From contig NZ_JAQQWU010000002.1 of NCBI RefSeq assembly GCF_028610625.1, positions 248,001 to 312,000 of the forward strand: a stretch of DNA of 64,000 bases, given 5' to 3'. Within the stretch, counting starts at the first letter, position 1; the number at the start of each line of letters is the position of its first letter. Shown one piece after another: positions 33,972 to 43,838 of this stretch. Source of the stretch: Guptibacillus spartinae (GTDB lineage Bacteria; Bacillota; Bacilli; Bacillales; Guptibacillaceae). Below the pieces are notes generated by a model that was not told where the DNA came from, did not search any database, and saw nothing but the letters and a program-made list of their open reading frames with translations. The translations under genes and the position numbers were made by a program.

Positions 33972-34166
33972 CTACAGTTCCACTCGCATATCATAATCTT
34001 CAAATAAATCATCAAGGGATGTAAGGGAACCATCTTCTTCTACCTGATGAAGTGAAAGAACGCCTTTAATCACAGACATTTCCACAAAGCAGTTCCAACA
34101 GTAGAATTGATTGGCACCGATTTTCCCTATATTTTTACTTTTGCAATTTGGACAATGCATCTCCAT
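33972..34166 (-). CDS. Small zinc-ribbon protein
   Basis: A 64-residue protein. The N terminus MEMHCPNCKSKNIGKIGANQ then FYCWNCF gives two CxxC pairs spaced as a zinc ribbon; the rest is acidic (LDDLFEDYDM). GGAGG lies five bases before the ATG. It sits between recD2 and yrrI on the same strand. No family name can be given. Confidence 0.75.
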   Translation of the reverse strand: MEMHCPNCKSKNIGKIGANQFYCWNCFVEMSVIKGVLSLHQVEEDGSLTSLDDLFEDYDMRVEL

Positions 34167-34250
34167 ATATGCCTCCTAATCCAGCTATTTAAGAAGATAT
34201 ACTCCATCCTGCCCATCCATCGACCATTCTATACAAAAGTCACTCCATAC

Positions 34251-34295
34251 AAAAACACCCGGGAAGTTAGTTTTTTAACTCTAACTTCCCGGGTG
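34251..34295 (-). terminator. Strong terminator of recD2
   Basis: A 15-base perfect stem, CACCCGGGAAGTTAG/CTAACTTCCCGGGTG, followed by five T on the minus strand. Confidence 0.92.
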
Positions 34296-34319
34296 CACTA
34301 CCGAAGCTCTCTGAACTTT

Positions 34320-36590
34320 TTAAGTCGACTCTTCAGTAATCGTTTGTTCACCGATCATTTCCTGCAATTTCTCCGTTAGCTGTGTATTTCGAACCTGATC
34401 GTCTTCTGTGTTTATGGCAAGCTTAATCGCCTCTTCTTCACCACATAAAATCAGAAAGTCCTTGCTTCTTGTTACGGCAGTATAGAGAAGGTTCTTCCGT
34501 AACATTCGATAATACCCTTTTACAATAGGAAGGACCACAATTGGAAATTCACTACCCTGCGATTTATGGATGGAACAGCAATAAGCATGTGTTAGTTGAT
34601 TAAAATCGGGTCGATCGTATACCACTTCCTGTCCATCAAAAGAGACAACAAGCTGATCCTGTTTTTCTACATTTTCTTTTGCAAAGAATACAGAAACAAC
34701 TTCACCCATATCTCCGTTGTAGACGTGATCTTCTGGATTGTTTACCAGTTGAAGAATTTTATCTCCAACTCGATAAACGAGATCTCCATGTATAAGCTCT
34801 CTTCTCTGTTCTGTTGGTGGATTAAATAGCTTCTGAAGCTCCTGGTTCAATCGATCTACGCCAGCTGAACCTCGATACATGGGAGCAAGCACTTGAATAT
34901 CTCGAGGGGAATACCCTTTTTTTAAGGCGTTTCCGCACACTTGAGAAACAACATCAATAATCTGTGTTTGTGTGCATGGAAAAAACCTTCGATCAGGAGT
35001 TGGTTTACGAAACTCTTCTGGAAGCTTTCCTTCTTTGATCGAGTGGGCAAGATCTATAATCGAAGAACCTTCAGCCTGTCGATAGATATCTGTGAGTTTA
35101 CTAACTGGAAGGGCGTGAGAATCAATCATATCTTTTAGAACTTGCCCTGGTCCTACTGAAGGAAGCTGATCTTCATCACCCACAACGATCACCTGAATTT
35201 GAGAAGGTAACGATTTAAATAATTGATTGGCAAGCCACACGTCTACCATTGAAACCTCATCGACAATCAATAGCCTGCCTTCAATCGGATTATTTTCATC
35301 GTGCTCAAATCCAGCTTCTCCCTTCCAACCAAGTAATCTATGTATCGTAAAAGCTGGCAAACCTGTCGCTTCACTCATGCGCTTTGCTGCTCTTCCAGTT
35401 GGAGCGACAAGTAGAACAGGAAAGGGATTTTCCTTCGAATAATCTTTAGGCTCAAGAGAGAGTCCATTTAATTCGGCATAAAGCTCAACAATCCCTTTTA
35501 TAACCGTTGTCTTTCCTGTACCCGGTCCTCCAGTTAAGATCATAAACGGAGACGCTATCGCTTTTTGTACAGCTTCTCGCTGTGACGGCGCATACTGAAT
35601 GCCAAGTCGTTCTTCGAGATCTCCAAGTGCGCGATAAAATTCGGATTCAGGAAAAGAGTCCGCATACTCTGTTTGCGACATTACCTGATTTAATCCTGTT
35701 ACGAGCCCTTTTTCTGCATAATAAAGAGAGTGCAAATAAATTCTTTCACGATCGAGAATGAGTTTATCGTTTTCGTAAAGAAAAATGAGTTCTCTTGAGA
35801 TATCCGCTTCATCAGGTACATCCCCTAGCAGCTCATTCACAGAACGAATGAGAGCATCGTACTCAAGATAGACATGGCCTTCCTGTAACGTTTGTTCATT
35901 TAACGTATGAAGACATGCTGCTCGAATGCGATCGGGGTGCTTTCCTTCAATACCAATTGATCTACCCAAATCGTCTGCCCGTCGGAAACCAATCCCTTCT
36001 ACATCTTGGATAAGCTGGTATGGATTTTTCTCAACGATTTCTAACGTTTCTTGCTTATACGCTTTAAATATTTTCATCGATAGCCTTGGCCCAAATCCTA
36101 ATTCAGTTAAACGAATCATTATTTGATCAAGACCCTGATGTTCCATAAGAGAGTCGTATAATCCCTTCGCTTTTTCTTCAGATAGTTTTGGAACCCGGCT
36201 TAGTACTGAGGGATCACGCATGATCTTAGCAATCGCGCGTTCTCCAAGTACATCAACAATCGATTCAGCTGTCTTTTCACCAATTCCATGGAATAAATCA
36301 CTTGATAAGTATTGGACGAGCCCTGGCTTTGATTCCGGCATCTGTCGCTCAAATGATTCCACAGCGTACTGTTTTCCATATCGAGGATGATCCGTAAACC
36401 GTCCGTAAAAGATATACGTCTCATCTTCAAGAAGTCGCGGAATCATGCCATTCACCACAACTTCTTTCTCATCGTAGGCTTCATTCGTATCTGATATTCG
36501 AAGTCTTGCCACCCCATACAAACTATCTTCATTGAAAAAAATCATCTGTATCGGTCTTCCTTTGATATAGCCCTTTTGTGGCTGATCCAT
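34320..36590 (-). CDS. recD2: ATP-dependent DNA helicase RecD2 (YrrC)
   Basis: A 756-residue SF1B 5'-3' helicase: an N-terminal OB-like part (GYIKGRPIQMIFFNEDSLYG), helix-hairpin-helix region with LFHGIGEKTAESIVDVLG, Walker A ILTGGPGTGKTTVIKGI, Walker B LLIVDEVSMVD, GDEDQLPSVGPGQVL, and the C-terminal UvrD-like motif HAYCCSIHKSQGSEFP with YTAVTRSKDFLI. It acts alone, not with RecBC, in repair and replication restart. ATG start with AGAGAAGATC upstream; it lies between yrrB and the zinc-ribbon gene. Confidence 0.95.
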   Translation of the reverse strand: MDQPQKGYIKGRPIQMIFFNEDSLYGVARLRISDTNEAYDEKEVVVNGMIPRLLEDETYIFYGRFTDHPRYGKQYAVESFERQMPESKPGLVQYLSSDLFHGIGEKTAESIVDVLGERAIAKIMRDPSVLSRVPKLSEEKAKGLYDSLMEHQGLDQIMIRLTELGFGPRLSMKIFKAYKQETLEIVEKNPYQLIQDVEGIGFRRADDLGRSIGIEGKHPDRIRAACLHTLNEQTLQEGHVYLEYDALIRSVNELLGDVPDEADISRELIFLYENDKLILDRERIYLHSLYYAEKGLVTGLNQVMSQTEYADSFPESEFYRALGDLEERLGIQYAPSQREAVQKAIASPFMILTGGPGTGKTTVIKGIVELYAELNGLSLEPKDYSKENPFPVLLVAPTGRAAKRMSEATGLPAFTIHRLLGWKGEAGFEHDENNPIEGRLLIVDEVSMVDVWLANQLFKSLPSQIQVIVVGDEDQLPSVGPGQVLKDMIDSHALPVSKLTDIYRQAEGSSIIDLAHSIKEGKLPEEFRKPTPDRRFFPCTQTQIIDVVSQVCGNALKKGYSPRDIQVLAPMYRGSAGVDRLNQELQKLFNPPTEQRRELIHGDLVYRVGDKILQLVNNPEDHVYNGDMGEVVSVFFAKENVEKQDQLVVSFDGQEVVYDRPDFNQLTHAYCCSIHKSQGSEFPIVVLPIVKGYYRMLRKNLLYTAVTRSKDFLILCGEEEAIKLAINTEDDQVRNTQLTEKLQEMIGEQTITEEST

Positions 36591-36617
36591 AAGATCTTCT
36601 CTCCAATAACTAAAAAT

Positions 36618-37289
36618 TTAATTGTTATTGTTCATCGCTTGCTCCATTTGCTTTTTACCGTTACCTGCTAGAAGATGATCTGGTTGAATGTCAAGGGCAC
36701 GATCAAAACAAGTTAATGCTTTTGTGAGCTGTTCCTGATAGGCGTAGCTAACGCCAAGATTAAACCACGCATCGGCATGCTCCGGGTCCTCTTGCACAAC
36801 TCTTTCAAACTGAGGAAGCGCTAAATCAACCGATCCTTGTTGTGCTAGACAAAGAGCATATTGAAAACGTGCTTCTGAGTCTTCTTCATTTAGTTCAACA
36901 GCACGTTGGAAGAACGGAAGCGCTAAACGAAGGGCATCCTGCATCATAAAGCATTGACCCATCATAAAGTGAACATCGCTTTGATCCAAACCCTGCTGAA
37001 TCGCTTTTTGATACATGTCTGCAGCGTCTTTGTATTGTTCTAATTCAAAAAAAGCATTCCCCGCTCCGTAGTATGCTGTACCTTGCGTTTCATCTAAATC
37101 AATCGCTTTTTCAAAATACGCGACTGCCTGCTTTACTTCTCCAGCTTGCGCCAAAAGATTTCCAATATTTGTATAAGCAACCGGATCGTCCGGGTTTTCT
37201 TCAATCGCTTCGTAAAGTAACGTAACAGCTTTTTCTAATTCTCCATTATTCATTGCTTCAATCGCACGTTCATTTTTTTGACTCATCAT
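36618..37289 (-). CDS. yrrB: TPR-repeat protein YrrB
   Basis: A 223-residue protein made of about six tetratricopeptide repeats in tandem from residue 5 on; typical units are DPVAYTNIGNLLAQAGEVKQ, GTAYYGAGNAFFELEQYKDA and ADAWFNLGVSYAYQEQLTKA. No signal or membrane segment. B. subtilis YrrB has a known TPR structure and lies in the same spot between mnmA and recD2. The partner is unknown; cotranscription with recD2 is likely. Confidence 0.92.
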   Translation of the reverse strand: MMSQKNERAIEAMNNGELEKAVTLLYEAIEENPDDPVAYTNIGNLLAQAGEVKQAVAYFEKAIDLDETQGTAYYGAGNAFFELEQYKDAADMYQKAIQQGLDQSDVHFMMGQCFMMQDALRLALPFFQRAVELNEEDSEARFQYALCLAQQGSVDLALPQFERVVQEDPEHADAWFNLGVSYAYQEQLTKALTCFDRALDIQPDHLLAGNGKKQMEQAMNNNN

Positions 37290-37354
37290 AAAAACTCCTT
37301 ATTTCTTTCGCTTATTATCTAGTTTAGCATAAGTTAGCTGTAGATTCTTCACCT

Positions 37355-37388
37355 CAAAAAACAGCCTCATTTCTTTTCGAAATGAGGC
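37355..37388 (-). terminator. Terminator of mnmA
   Basis: GCCTCATTTC/GAAATGAGGC hairpin followed by TGTTTTTTG on the minus strand. Confidence 0.88.
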
Positions 37389-37394
37389 GTTTCT

Positions 37395-38528
<1,134 letters not shown>

Positions 38529-38554
38529 TTAACACATATTGTGCCCTGACTATT

Positions 38555-39697
38555 TTATAACTTCTTTAATCGATTGACAATCTTAACGACTTCACCGGCT
38601 GCTTTCTTCGCATCATCAATCGTATTTCCATATCCAAAACTAAAACGAATTGCGGTTTGAGTACGCTCGCTATCCCCATACATAGCGGTTAACACATGAG
38701 AAGGTTCATGCGATCCCGCTGTACAAGCCGAACCGCTTGAAACAGCAATTCCTGCAAGATCAAGGTTCATTAGCATAGGTTCTACCTTTGCATCCAGAAA
38801 GCTAACATTCAAAACATGAGGAAGCATGTGCTGCTCATCTCCGTTCACCTGATAGGAAAGAGATTCTTCTTTGAATGTATTTAGCATCACTTGCTTCATA
38901 TTTTGATAAAGCTCAACTTTTGCTTCTCGGTCTATATGCATCAGCTCGGCTGCCTTCTCCATACCAACGATTCCAGCTACATTTTCCGTACCGGCACGAC
39001 GCTTACGCTCCTGCTCTCCACCATAAGAATAGGGAACAAGTTTTGTACCATCTTTTACATAGAGAAAACCTACACCTTTTGGACCATTAATTTTATGAGA
39101 GGAAACAGAAAGCAGATCAACTCCTAAATCCTTCACATTCATGTTGATTAACCCATACGCCTGCACGGCATCTGTATGAAAGATAATGCCAGATTCATTT
39201 GCCATTCTAGCAATTTCTGAGATGGGCTGCACCGTACCTACTTCGTTATTTCCATACATTACCGTAATCAAAATCGTTTCAGGACGGATCGCCTTTTCAA
39301 GCTCAGCTATCGAAATTCTACCCTTCTCATCTACAGGTAAATACGTGATATCAAAGCCTTCTTTCTCAAGTCCTTTACACGCATTGAGTGCAGCATGATG
39401 CTCAATTACTGTTGTGATAATATGATTTCCTTTAGCAAGGTTTCCTTTAGCAGCTCCTATAATTGCTAGATTATCTGCTTCTGTCCCTCCGCTTGTGAAA
39501 ATAATTTCATTAGCTTTTGCATGAATACTACTTGCAAGATTGTTTCTTGCTTCATCAAGCGCATGACGCGACTTACGACCGAACTGATGTATACTTGAAG
39601 GATTACCAAAGTCACTTTTTAGTGATGAAACCATCGCTTCAATCACATCGGGATGAACCGGTGATGTTGCAGCGTGATCCATATAAATTGCACTCAT
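38555..39697 (-). CDS. yrvO: Cysteine desulfurase serving MnmA (YrvO)
   Basis: A 380-residue PLP enzyme of the NifS/IscS class: IYMDHAATSPVHPDV, SGGTEADNLAI, the PLP lysine in SSHKINGPKGVGFLYV, and the active-site Cys in VSSGSACTAGSHEPSHVL. It converts cysteine to alanine with an enzyme persulfide. Its place between cymR and mnmA is the same as B. subtilis yrvO, whose product transfers sulfur directly to MnmA. Confidence 0.94.
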   Translation of the reverse strand: MSAIYMDHAATSPVHPDVIEAMVSSLKSDFGNPSSIHQFGRKSRHALDEARNNLASSIHAKANEIIFTSGGTEADNLAIIGAAKGNLAKGNHIITTVIEHHAALNACKGLEKEGFDITYLPVDEKGRISIAELEKAIRPETILITVMYGNNEVGTVQPISEIARMANESGIIFHTDAVQAYGLINMNVKDLGVDLLSVSSHKINGPKGVGFLYVKDGTKLVPYSYGGEQERKRRAGTENVAGIVGMEKAAELMHIDREAKVELYQNMKQVMLNTFKEESLSYQVNGDEQHMLPHVLNVSFLDAKVEPMLMNLDLAGIAVSSGSACTAGSHEPSHVLTAMYGDSERTQTAIRFSFGYGNTIDDAKKAAGEVVKIVNRLKKL

Positions 39698-39734
39698 TAT
39701 TAGTCACCTCTTACTACCAGCAACAAGCTGGCTA

Positions 39735-40154
39735 CTAAATATAAAACATATAGCTGTCTTGCTCTCCTTCACCTTCATAAGTTGCAAGATCTTCTAGTGT
39801 TGTAGAATCGAGAACGTCTTTCACAGCATCTCTTATTTTTAACCACAAATCTCGTTTAGCAGGTTCTTCATCATCCATTACTTCTACGGGACTTATTGGT
39901 CCTTCTAGCACGCGAATAATATCCCCAGCTGTAATTGAGCTCGCTTCTTGAGCAAGAATATAGCCACCATACGCCCCACGCACACTTTTAACGAGACCAG
40001 CATTACGTAATGGGGCGACAAGCTGTTCGAGATAATGCTCTGATAAATCTTTACTTCTTGCAATGGATTTCAAGGAAATAGGTCCATCACCGTGCTTTTT
40101 TGCTAACTCCATCATAATGGTTAATCCGTATCTTCCTTTTGTCGATATTTTCAT
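39735..40154 (-). CDS. cymR: Cysteine metabolism repressor CymR
   Basis: A 139-residue Rrf2-type regulator: MKISTKGRYGLTIMMELAKK, SLKSIARSKDLSEHYLEQLV as the HTH, VRGAYGGYILAQ as the wing, and VLEGPISPVEVMDDEE. It follows B. subtilis CymR almost throughout. It lacks the cluster cysteines of NsrR/IscR; CymR acts with the cysteine synthase CysK. Its targets in B. subtilis include the yrrT-mccB unit, present here at 18.5-22.4 kb. The ATG at 40154 has AGAGGTG upstream. The upstream membrane-protein gene runs 68 bases into it. Confidence 0.94.
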   Translation of the reverse strand: MKISTKGRYGLTIMMELAKKHGDGPISLKSIARSKDLSEHYLEQLVAPLRNAGLVKSVRGAYGGYILAQEASSITAGDIIRVLEGPISPVEVMDDEEPAKRDLWLKIRDAVKDVLDSTTLEDLATYEGEGEQDSYMFYI

Positions 40155-40794
40155 TTCTTCCACCTCTTTCTATCAATCGAGCGACAACCGCTTTACACTG
40201 TGGCAAGGAATAACCAACGATCGGACCAATCGTTATACAAAACAAAAGCGTCCCAATATTAACCGGCCCTTGCAATAACCACCCAAGAAAAAGAACCACC
40301 ATTTCCATTGAAAGGCGAATGCGTTGTACTTTCCAACCCGTGCGCTCCGTTAAGACAAGCATTAAGCTATCTCTTGGTCCTGCTCCTCTATCTGCCGCAA
40401 TATAGAGCCCAATCCCATAACCCATAATAAGAATACCACTAATCAGCATAACCAATTTTCCTGGTAAATGATCAGGGGTTTTAAGAAAAGGGAGCCATAA
40501 ATAAATGTCAATAAAAACGCCAACTAAAAGCATATTAAGAAAAGCACCAAGTTTTGGCCATGACCGTTCCAATAAAGAAGTTGCTCCAATAATCACAAAA
40601 CCTATGATAATGGACCACGTACCTATCGTTAATCCAAACTGCTGGTAAAGTCCGATGTGGAAGACATCCCACGGAGCACTTCCAGCTTGTGCACGAATCA
40701 TGAGAGCAATTCCAAAAGCCATCACTAAAAGACCTGAAACAAAGATTCCCCAGCTCATCCAGAACCAGGATATGCCTCTATTCGCTTGTTTCAT
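40087..40794 (-). CDS. YczE/YitT-like membrane protein overlapping cymR
   Basis: A 235-residue protein with about five or six helices: ISWFWMSWGIFVSGLLVMAF, LTIGTWSIIIGFVIIGATSL, FLNMLLVGVFIDIYLWLPF and LVMLISGILIMGYGIGLYIA, plus the AGSAPWDVFHIGLYQQFG and ADRGAGPRDSLMLVLTERTG motifs of the YczE/YyaS group. The last 22 codons are read out of frame from the beginning of cymR, giving a basic tail unlike the family. ATG at 40794 is preferred (AGAGGG upstream). Substrate unknown. Confidence 0.8.
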   Translation of the reverse strand: MKQANRGISWFWMSWGIFVSGLLVMAFGIALMIRAQAGSAPWDVFHIGLYQQFGLTIGTWSIIIGFVIIGATSLLERSWPKLGAFLNMLLVGVFIDIYLWLPFLKTPDHLPGKLVMLISGILIMGYGIGLYIAADRGAGPRDSLMLVLTERTGWKVQRIRLSMEMVVLFLGWLLQGPVNIGTLLFCITIGPIVGYSLPQCKAVVARLIERGGRNENIDKRKIRINHYDGVSKKAR

Positions 40795-40941
40795 TTCATC
40801 CCTCTTATCTCCATCTAATCTCATCTATCTAGCTATTAATTCTGTTAGTAAACCTTCGCTATTATAGCACGAACCGCTTTTTCTTGCATTTCCAAAACCC
40901 GTATAGTATGTTTCAACTAACTAAGAAAGGACGGGTGTTTT

Positions 40942-42285
40942 ATGGATTTATTTGATTATCCAAAAGATAAAAGCAACACTTCTTCAGGACCGCTCGCTAG
41001 CAGGATGCGACCGAGATCAATAGAAGAATTTATTGGACAGGACCATATTATTGGCGATGGAAAATTATTAAGACGAGCCATACAAGCTGATCAACTAACA
41101 CCTATGATTTTCTTTGGTCCGCCTGGAACGGGTAAAACAACCCTTGCTCGCATTATTGCGAATACGACCTCCGCACATTTTGAACAGCTAAACGCCGTAA
41201 CATCTGGCGTAGCTGACATTAGAAGATTAACCTCTGAAGCAAAGGATCGTTTAAAGCTTGATGATCAAAAAACCGTTCTCTTTATTGATGAAATTCATCG
41301 ATTTAATAAATCACAGCAGGATGCACTTCTCCCTTTTGTTGAAGATGGAACAATCGTATTAATTGGGGCTACTACAGAAAGTCCAATGTTTGAAATTAAC
41401 GCAGCATTGCTTTCGCGATCAAGATTATTTCGTTTTGAACATCTTAATGAAACAACGATTAAGAATATTCTTTTTCAGGCCATTCAAGATAAAGATCGTG
41501 GGTTTGGAAAATACAATATCGAAATAGAAGAGGATGCTATTAACCATCTGATTGATGTTTCAAATGGAGACGCTAGAACCGCGCTAAACGCACTGGAACT
41601 AGCCGTTCTTACCACGACACCAAATCAAGACGGGCAACTCATGATTACACTCGCCATTGCAGAAGAATCCATTCAACAGCGTGTACTTCAATATGATAAA
41701 GATAGCGACAATCACTACGATACCGTTTCAGCTTTTATTAAAAGTATACGAGGATCAGATCCGGATGCTACGCTATACTGGTTAGCTAAAATGATCTATG
41801 CAGGAGAAGACCCTCGCTTTATTGCGAGACGACTCTATGTTCATGCCGCCGAAGATATTGGACTTGCTGATCCGAACGCGCTTCTCGTGGCACATGCTGC
41901 CACCTATGCAGTTGAATTTATCGGCATGCCAGAAGCTAGAATTCCACTAGCTGAAGCCGCGTTATATCTTGCAACTGCTCCAAAAAGCAACGCTGTTATT
42001 TCAGGAATAGACGCAGCTCTTGCCGCAGTGAAAAAAGAAAAAAATGGAACAGTCCCCCTCCATTTACGTGATTCTCACTATAAAGGTGCTTCTGAACTCG
42101 GCCATGGGATTGACTATAAGTACCCACACAATTACCCAGGAGGCTATGTCCCTCAACAATACCTCCCAGATCATATGATTAGAAAAACATTCTACAAACC
42201 TACTGAGCGCGGACACGAAAGAACGATCCTAAAAAGATTGGATTATTTCGCAGAGCGTATCAAATCAGATAGCAAAAAATCGTAA
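40942..42285 (+). CDS. rarA: Replication-associated recombination ATPase RarA (YrvN)
   Basis: A 447-residue AAA+ protein of the RarA/MgsA/Mgs1 family: LASRMRPRSIEEFIGQDHII, Walker A FFGPPGTGKTTLARIIANTT, Walker B VLFIDEIHRFNKSQQDALLP, sensor 1 LIGATTESP, and the C-terminal tetramerisation domain with RHYKGASELGHG-like DSHYKGASELGHGIDYKYPH. It acts at stalled forks. It is divergent from cymR as in B. subtilis and preceded by AAAGGA. Confidence 0.95.
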   Translation: MDLFDYPKDKSNTSSGPLASRMRPRSIEEFIGQDHIIGDGKLLRRAIQADQLTPMIFFGPPGTGKTTLARIIANTTSAHFEQLNAVTSGVADIRRLTSEAKDRLKLDDQKTVLFIDEIHRFNKSQQDALLPFVEDGTIVLIGATTESPMFEINAALLSRSRLFRFEHLNETTIKNILFQAIQDKDRGFGKYNIEIEEDAINHLIDVSNGDARTALNALELAVLTTTPNQDGQLMITLAIAEESIQQRVLQYDKDSDNHYDTVSAFIKSIRGSDPDATLYWLAKMIYAGEDPRFIARRLYVHAAEDIGLADPNALLVAHAATYAVEFIGMPEARIPLAEAALYLATAPKSNAVISGIDAALAAVKKEKNGTVPLHLRDSHYKGASELGHGIDYKYPHNYPGGYVPQQYLPDHMIRKTFYKPTERGHERTILKRLDYFAERIKSDSKKS

Positions 42286-42315
42286 CAGCAGGCATTGTGC
42301 TCTGCTGTTTTTTCT
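42284..42315 (+). terminator. Terminator of rarA
   Basis: AACAGCAG/CTGCTGTT hairpin followed by TTTTC. Confidence 0.8.
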
Positions 42316-42432
42316 TTATTCTTGCAATCTATCTCAAATTTACAAGACTTCTGTATAAATTCTTTCAGACTGGCAAAGCTATGATTACTTTCAAAACGCA
42401 AAATTGTTAATCATATAAAGGAGCTGAAAGAA

Positions 42433-43101
42433 ATGAAAGTAAGACAAGATGCCTGGTCTCATGAAGATGATTTAATGCTTGCTGAAACAGTGCTGCGACA
42501 CGTAAGAGAAGGTAGTACACAACTAAAAGCCTTTGATGAAGTAGGTGACCGACTTAGTCGCACTTCAGCAGCCGTTGGATTCAGATGGAACGCCATCGTG
42601 AGAGAGAGATACGAACAAGCTCTAAAACTGGCGAAAAAGCAGCGCAAAGAAATGAAGCGTGCAGAACGTAGACAACCTGAATATACAAAGAGAGAATTGC
42701 ATAAGCCCGTTTCACACCAAGAGCAACGACTCTCACAGCCATTACTTGACACACCAGTTCAAACAACGGAACCTTCAGTAACTAAAAAGCAACTAACAAT
42801 GAGAGAGGTAATCACATTCTTGTCTAACCTTGAACAGTCCGCATCCTCAACAAACAAACTAAGAACGAACCTTGAGAAACTAGAATCGGAGAATCAACAT
42901 ATAAAAGAAGAAAACACCCTGCTCCATCAGAGAATCAAAACACTCGAAAACGAACAACAAGTCATGAAAGAAGATTACCAATCCCTCATTCAAATCATGG
43001 ACCGTGCCAGAAGAATGGTCGTCCTAAACGACAACGAAGACCAAAACGTCCCAACCTTCAAAATGGACAAGAATGGGAACTTAGAAAAAGTCGCGAGGTA
43101 A
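42433..43101 (+). CDS. RsfA family transcriptional regulator
   Basis: A 222-residue protein: an N-terminal Myb/SANT-like DNA-binding domain (MKVRQDAWSHEDDLMLAETV and TQLKAFDEVGDRLSRTSAAV then GFRWNAIVRERYEQA), a basic linker, and a C-terminal coiled coil (LEKLESENQHIKEENTLLHQ). This is the RsfA/YlbO layout. RsfA is a prespore regulator of sigma-F genes in B. subtilis, and YlbO (GerR) acts in the mother cell. Which of the two this equals cannot be decided. ATG with AAGGAG upstream; the repeat array starts three bases after its stop. Confidence 0.85.
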   Translation: MKVRQDAWSHEDDLMLAETVLRHVREGSTQLKAFDEVGDRLSRTSAAVGFRWNAIVRERYEQALKLAKKQRKEMKRAERRQPEYTKRELHKPVSHQEQRLSQPLLDTPVQTTEPSVTKKQLTMREVITFLSNLEQSASSTNKLRTNLEKLESENQHIKEENTLLHQRIKTLENEQQVMKEDYQSLIQIMDRARRMVVLNDNEDQNVPTFKMDKNGNLEKVAR

Positions 43102-43104
43102 AAA

Positions 43105-43500
43105 GAAAAGCGGAGACGAGCGTTTAGAAACGGAGATATTGGAACTCTTGAACTAGAACACGCCCTTTGTGTTCTGGTGAAAGAGTGAAATATCGCAGTT
43201 TCTGCGAGTCGTAGCTGGATCTACGAAAAGCGAAAGTGGGCGTTTAGACACGGCAGGCACTGGAGCCTTTTCGTTTGAACACGCTCTTTGTGTTCGGATG
43301 AAAAGGTGAAGTGACCGAGTGTCTGCCCACTGCAGCTAGATCTACGAAAAGCGGAAGCGCCCGATTAGCCTCGACAAGCGCTGGAGCCCCACAAAAAGAA
43401 CACGCTCTTTGTGTTCATTTTGTGGGGTGAAGCGATCGAGAGGCTGGGTGCTGCAGCTAGATCTACGAAAAGCGGAAGCGCCCGTTTAGACACGGCAGGC
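43105..43500. repeat. Tandem palindromic repeats (bcr-like), 3 full and 1 partial unit
   Basis: Units at 43105-43224 (120 bp), 43225-43345 (121 bp), 43346-43466 (121 bp) and a 34-bp remnant at 43467-43500. Each begins GAAAAGCG(G/A)A and ends ATCTAC, with GAACACG(C)(C/T)CTTTGTGTTC as the central hairpin. The arms differ between units but remain complementary within a unit: AGACAC/GTGTCT and GTGGGC/GCCCAC in unit 2, AGCCTC/GAGGCT and CCCCACAAAA/TTTTGTGGGG in unit 3, AGAAAC/GTTTCT in unit 1. The design resembles the dispersed bcr elements of Bacillus. Confidence 0.85.
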
Positions 43501-43522
43501 CTTCAATTCTATAAAAACAAAG

Positions 43523-43558
43523 AAAGCATCCACTCAAAACATGAGCGGATGCTTTATT
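43523..43558 (+). terminator. Hairpin after the repeat array
   Basis: AAAGCATCCACTC/GAGCGGATGCTTT stem (one mismatch, A opposite C) with TATT following; could end the rsfA-family transcript. Confidence 0.65.
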
Positions 43559-43574
43559 AATTGTCATAAAAAAA

Positions 43575-43762
43575 GAAGAGCCCCAACTGTGCCGTCCTTT
43601 CCATAATTGTTGAACCTGCATTGGCAGGTGGGTGCCCTATTCCATTCTCCGTACGTCCTCAGCTACCGAGGCATGTACTTTGAACGGAAAGAATCAGGCT
43701 CCCGTTGTAAAAGTGTTGGCTCAAATTATTATGGAAGTAAACGTACACTTCAGGACTCTTCG
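43575..43762 (-). ncRNA. ssrS: 6S RNA
   Basis: A minus-strand RNA of about 188 nt whose ends pair (GAAGAG and CTCTTC) followed by TTTTTTT. The 5' part reads GAGTCCTGAAGTGT, like the GTCCTGATGTGT start of B. subtilis 6S-1, with a long imperfect hairpin, an internal GCCTCGGTAGCTGAGG hairpin and the 3' part GGACGGCACAGTTGGGG. 6S-1 (bsrA) also adjoins aspS in B. subtilis. It binds sigma-A RNA polymerase by mimicking an open promoter. The identification rests on recalled sequence pattern and synteny. Confidence 0.8.
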
Positions 43763-43838
43763 TTAACTTGTAATTGAATTATAGCAGACCTTCAAACCGA
43801 TTTCAATCTTCGTGCATTAGGTCCATTTTATTATTTTT

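Noticed and set aside
43105-43500. Possible CRISPR array
   Set aside because: The repeated units are about 120 bp, palindromic and contiguous, without 30-40 bp unique spacers, and no cas gene is near.
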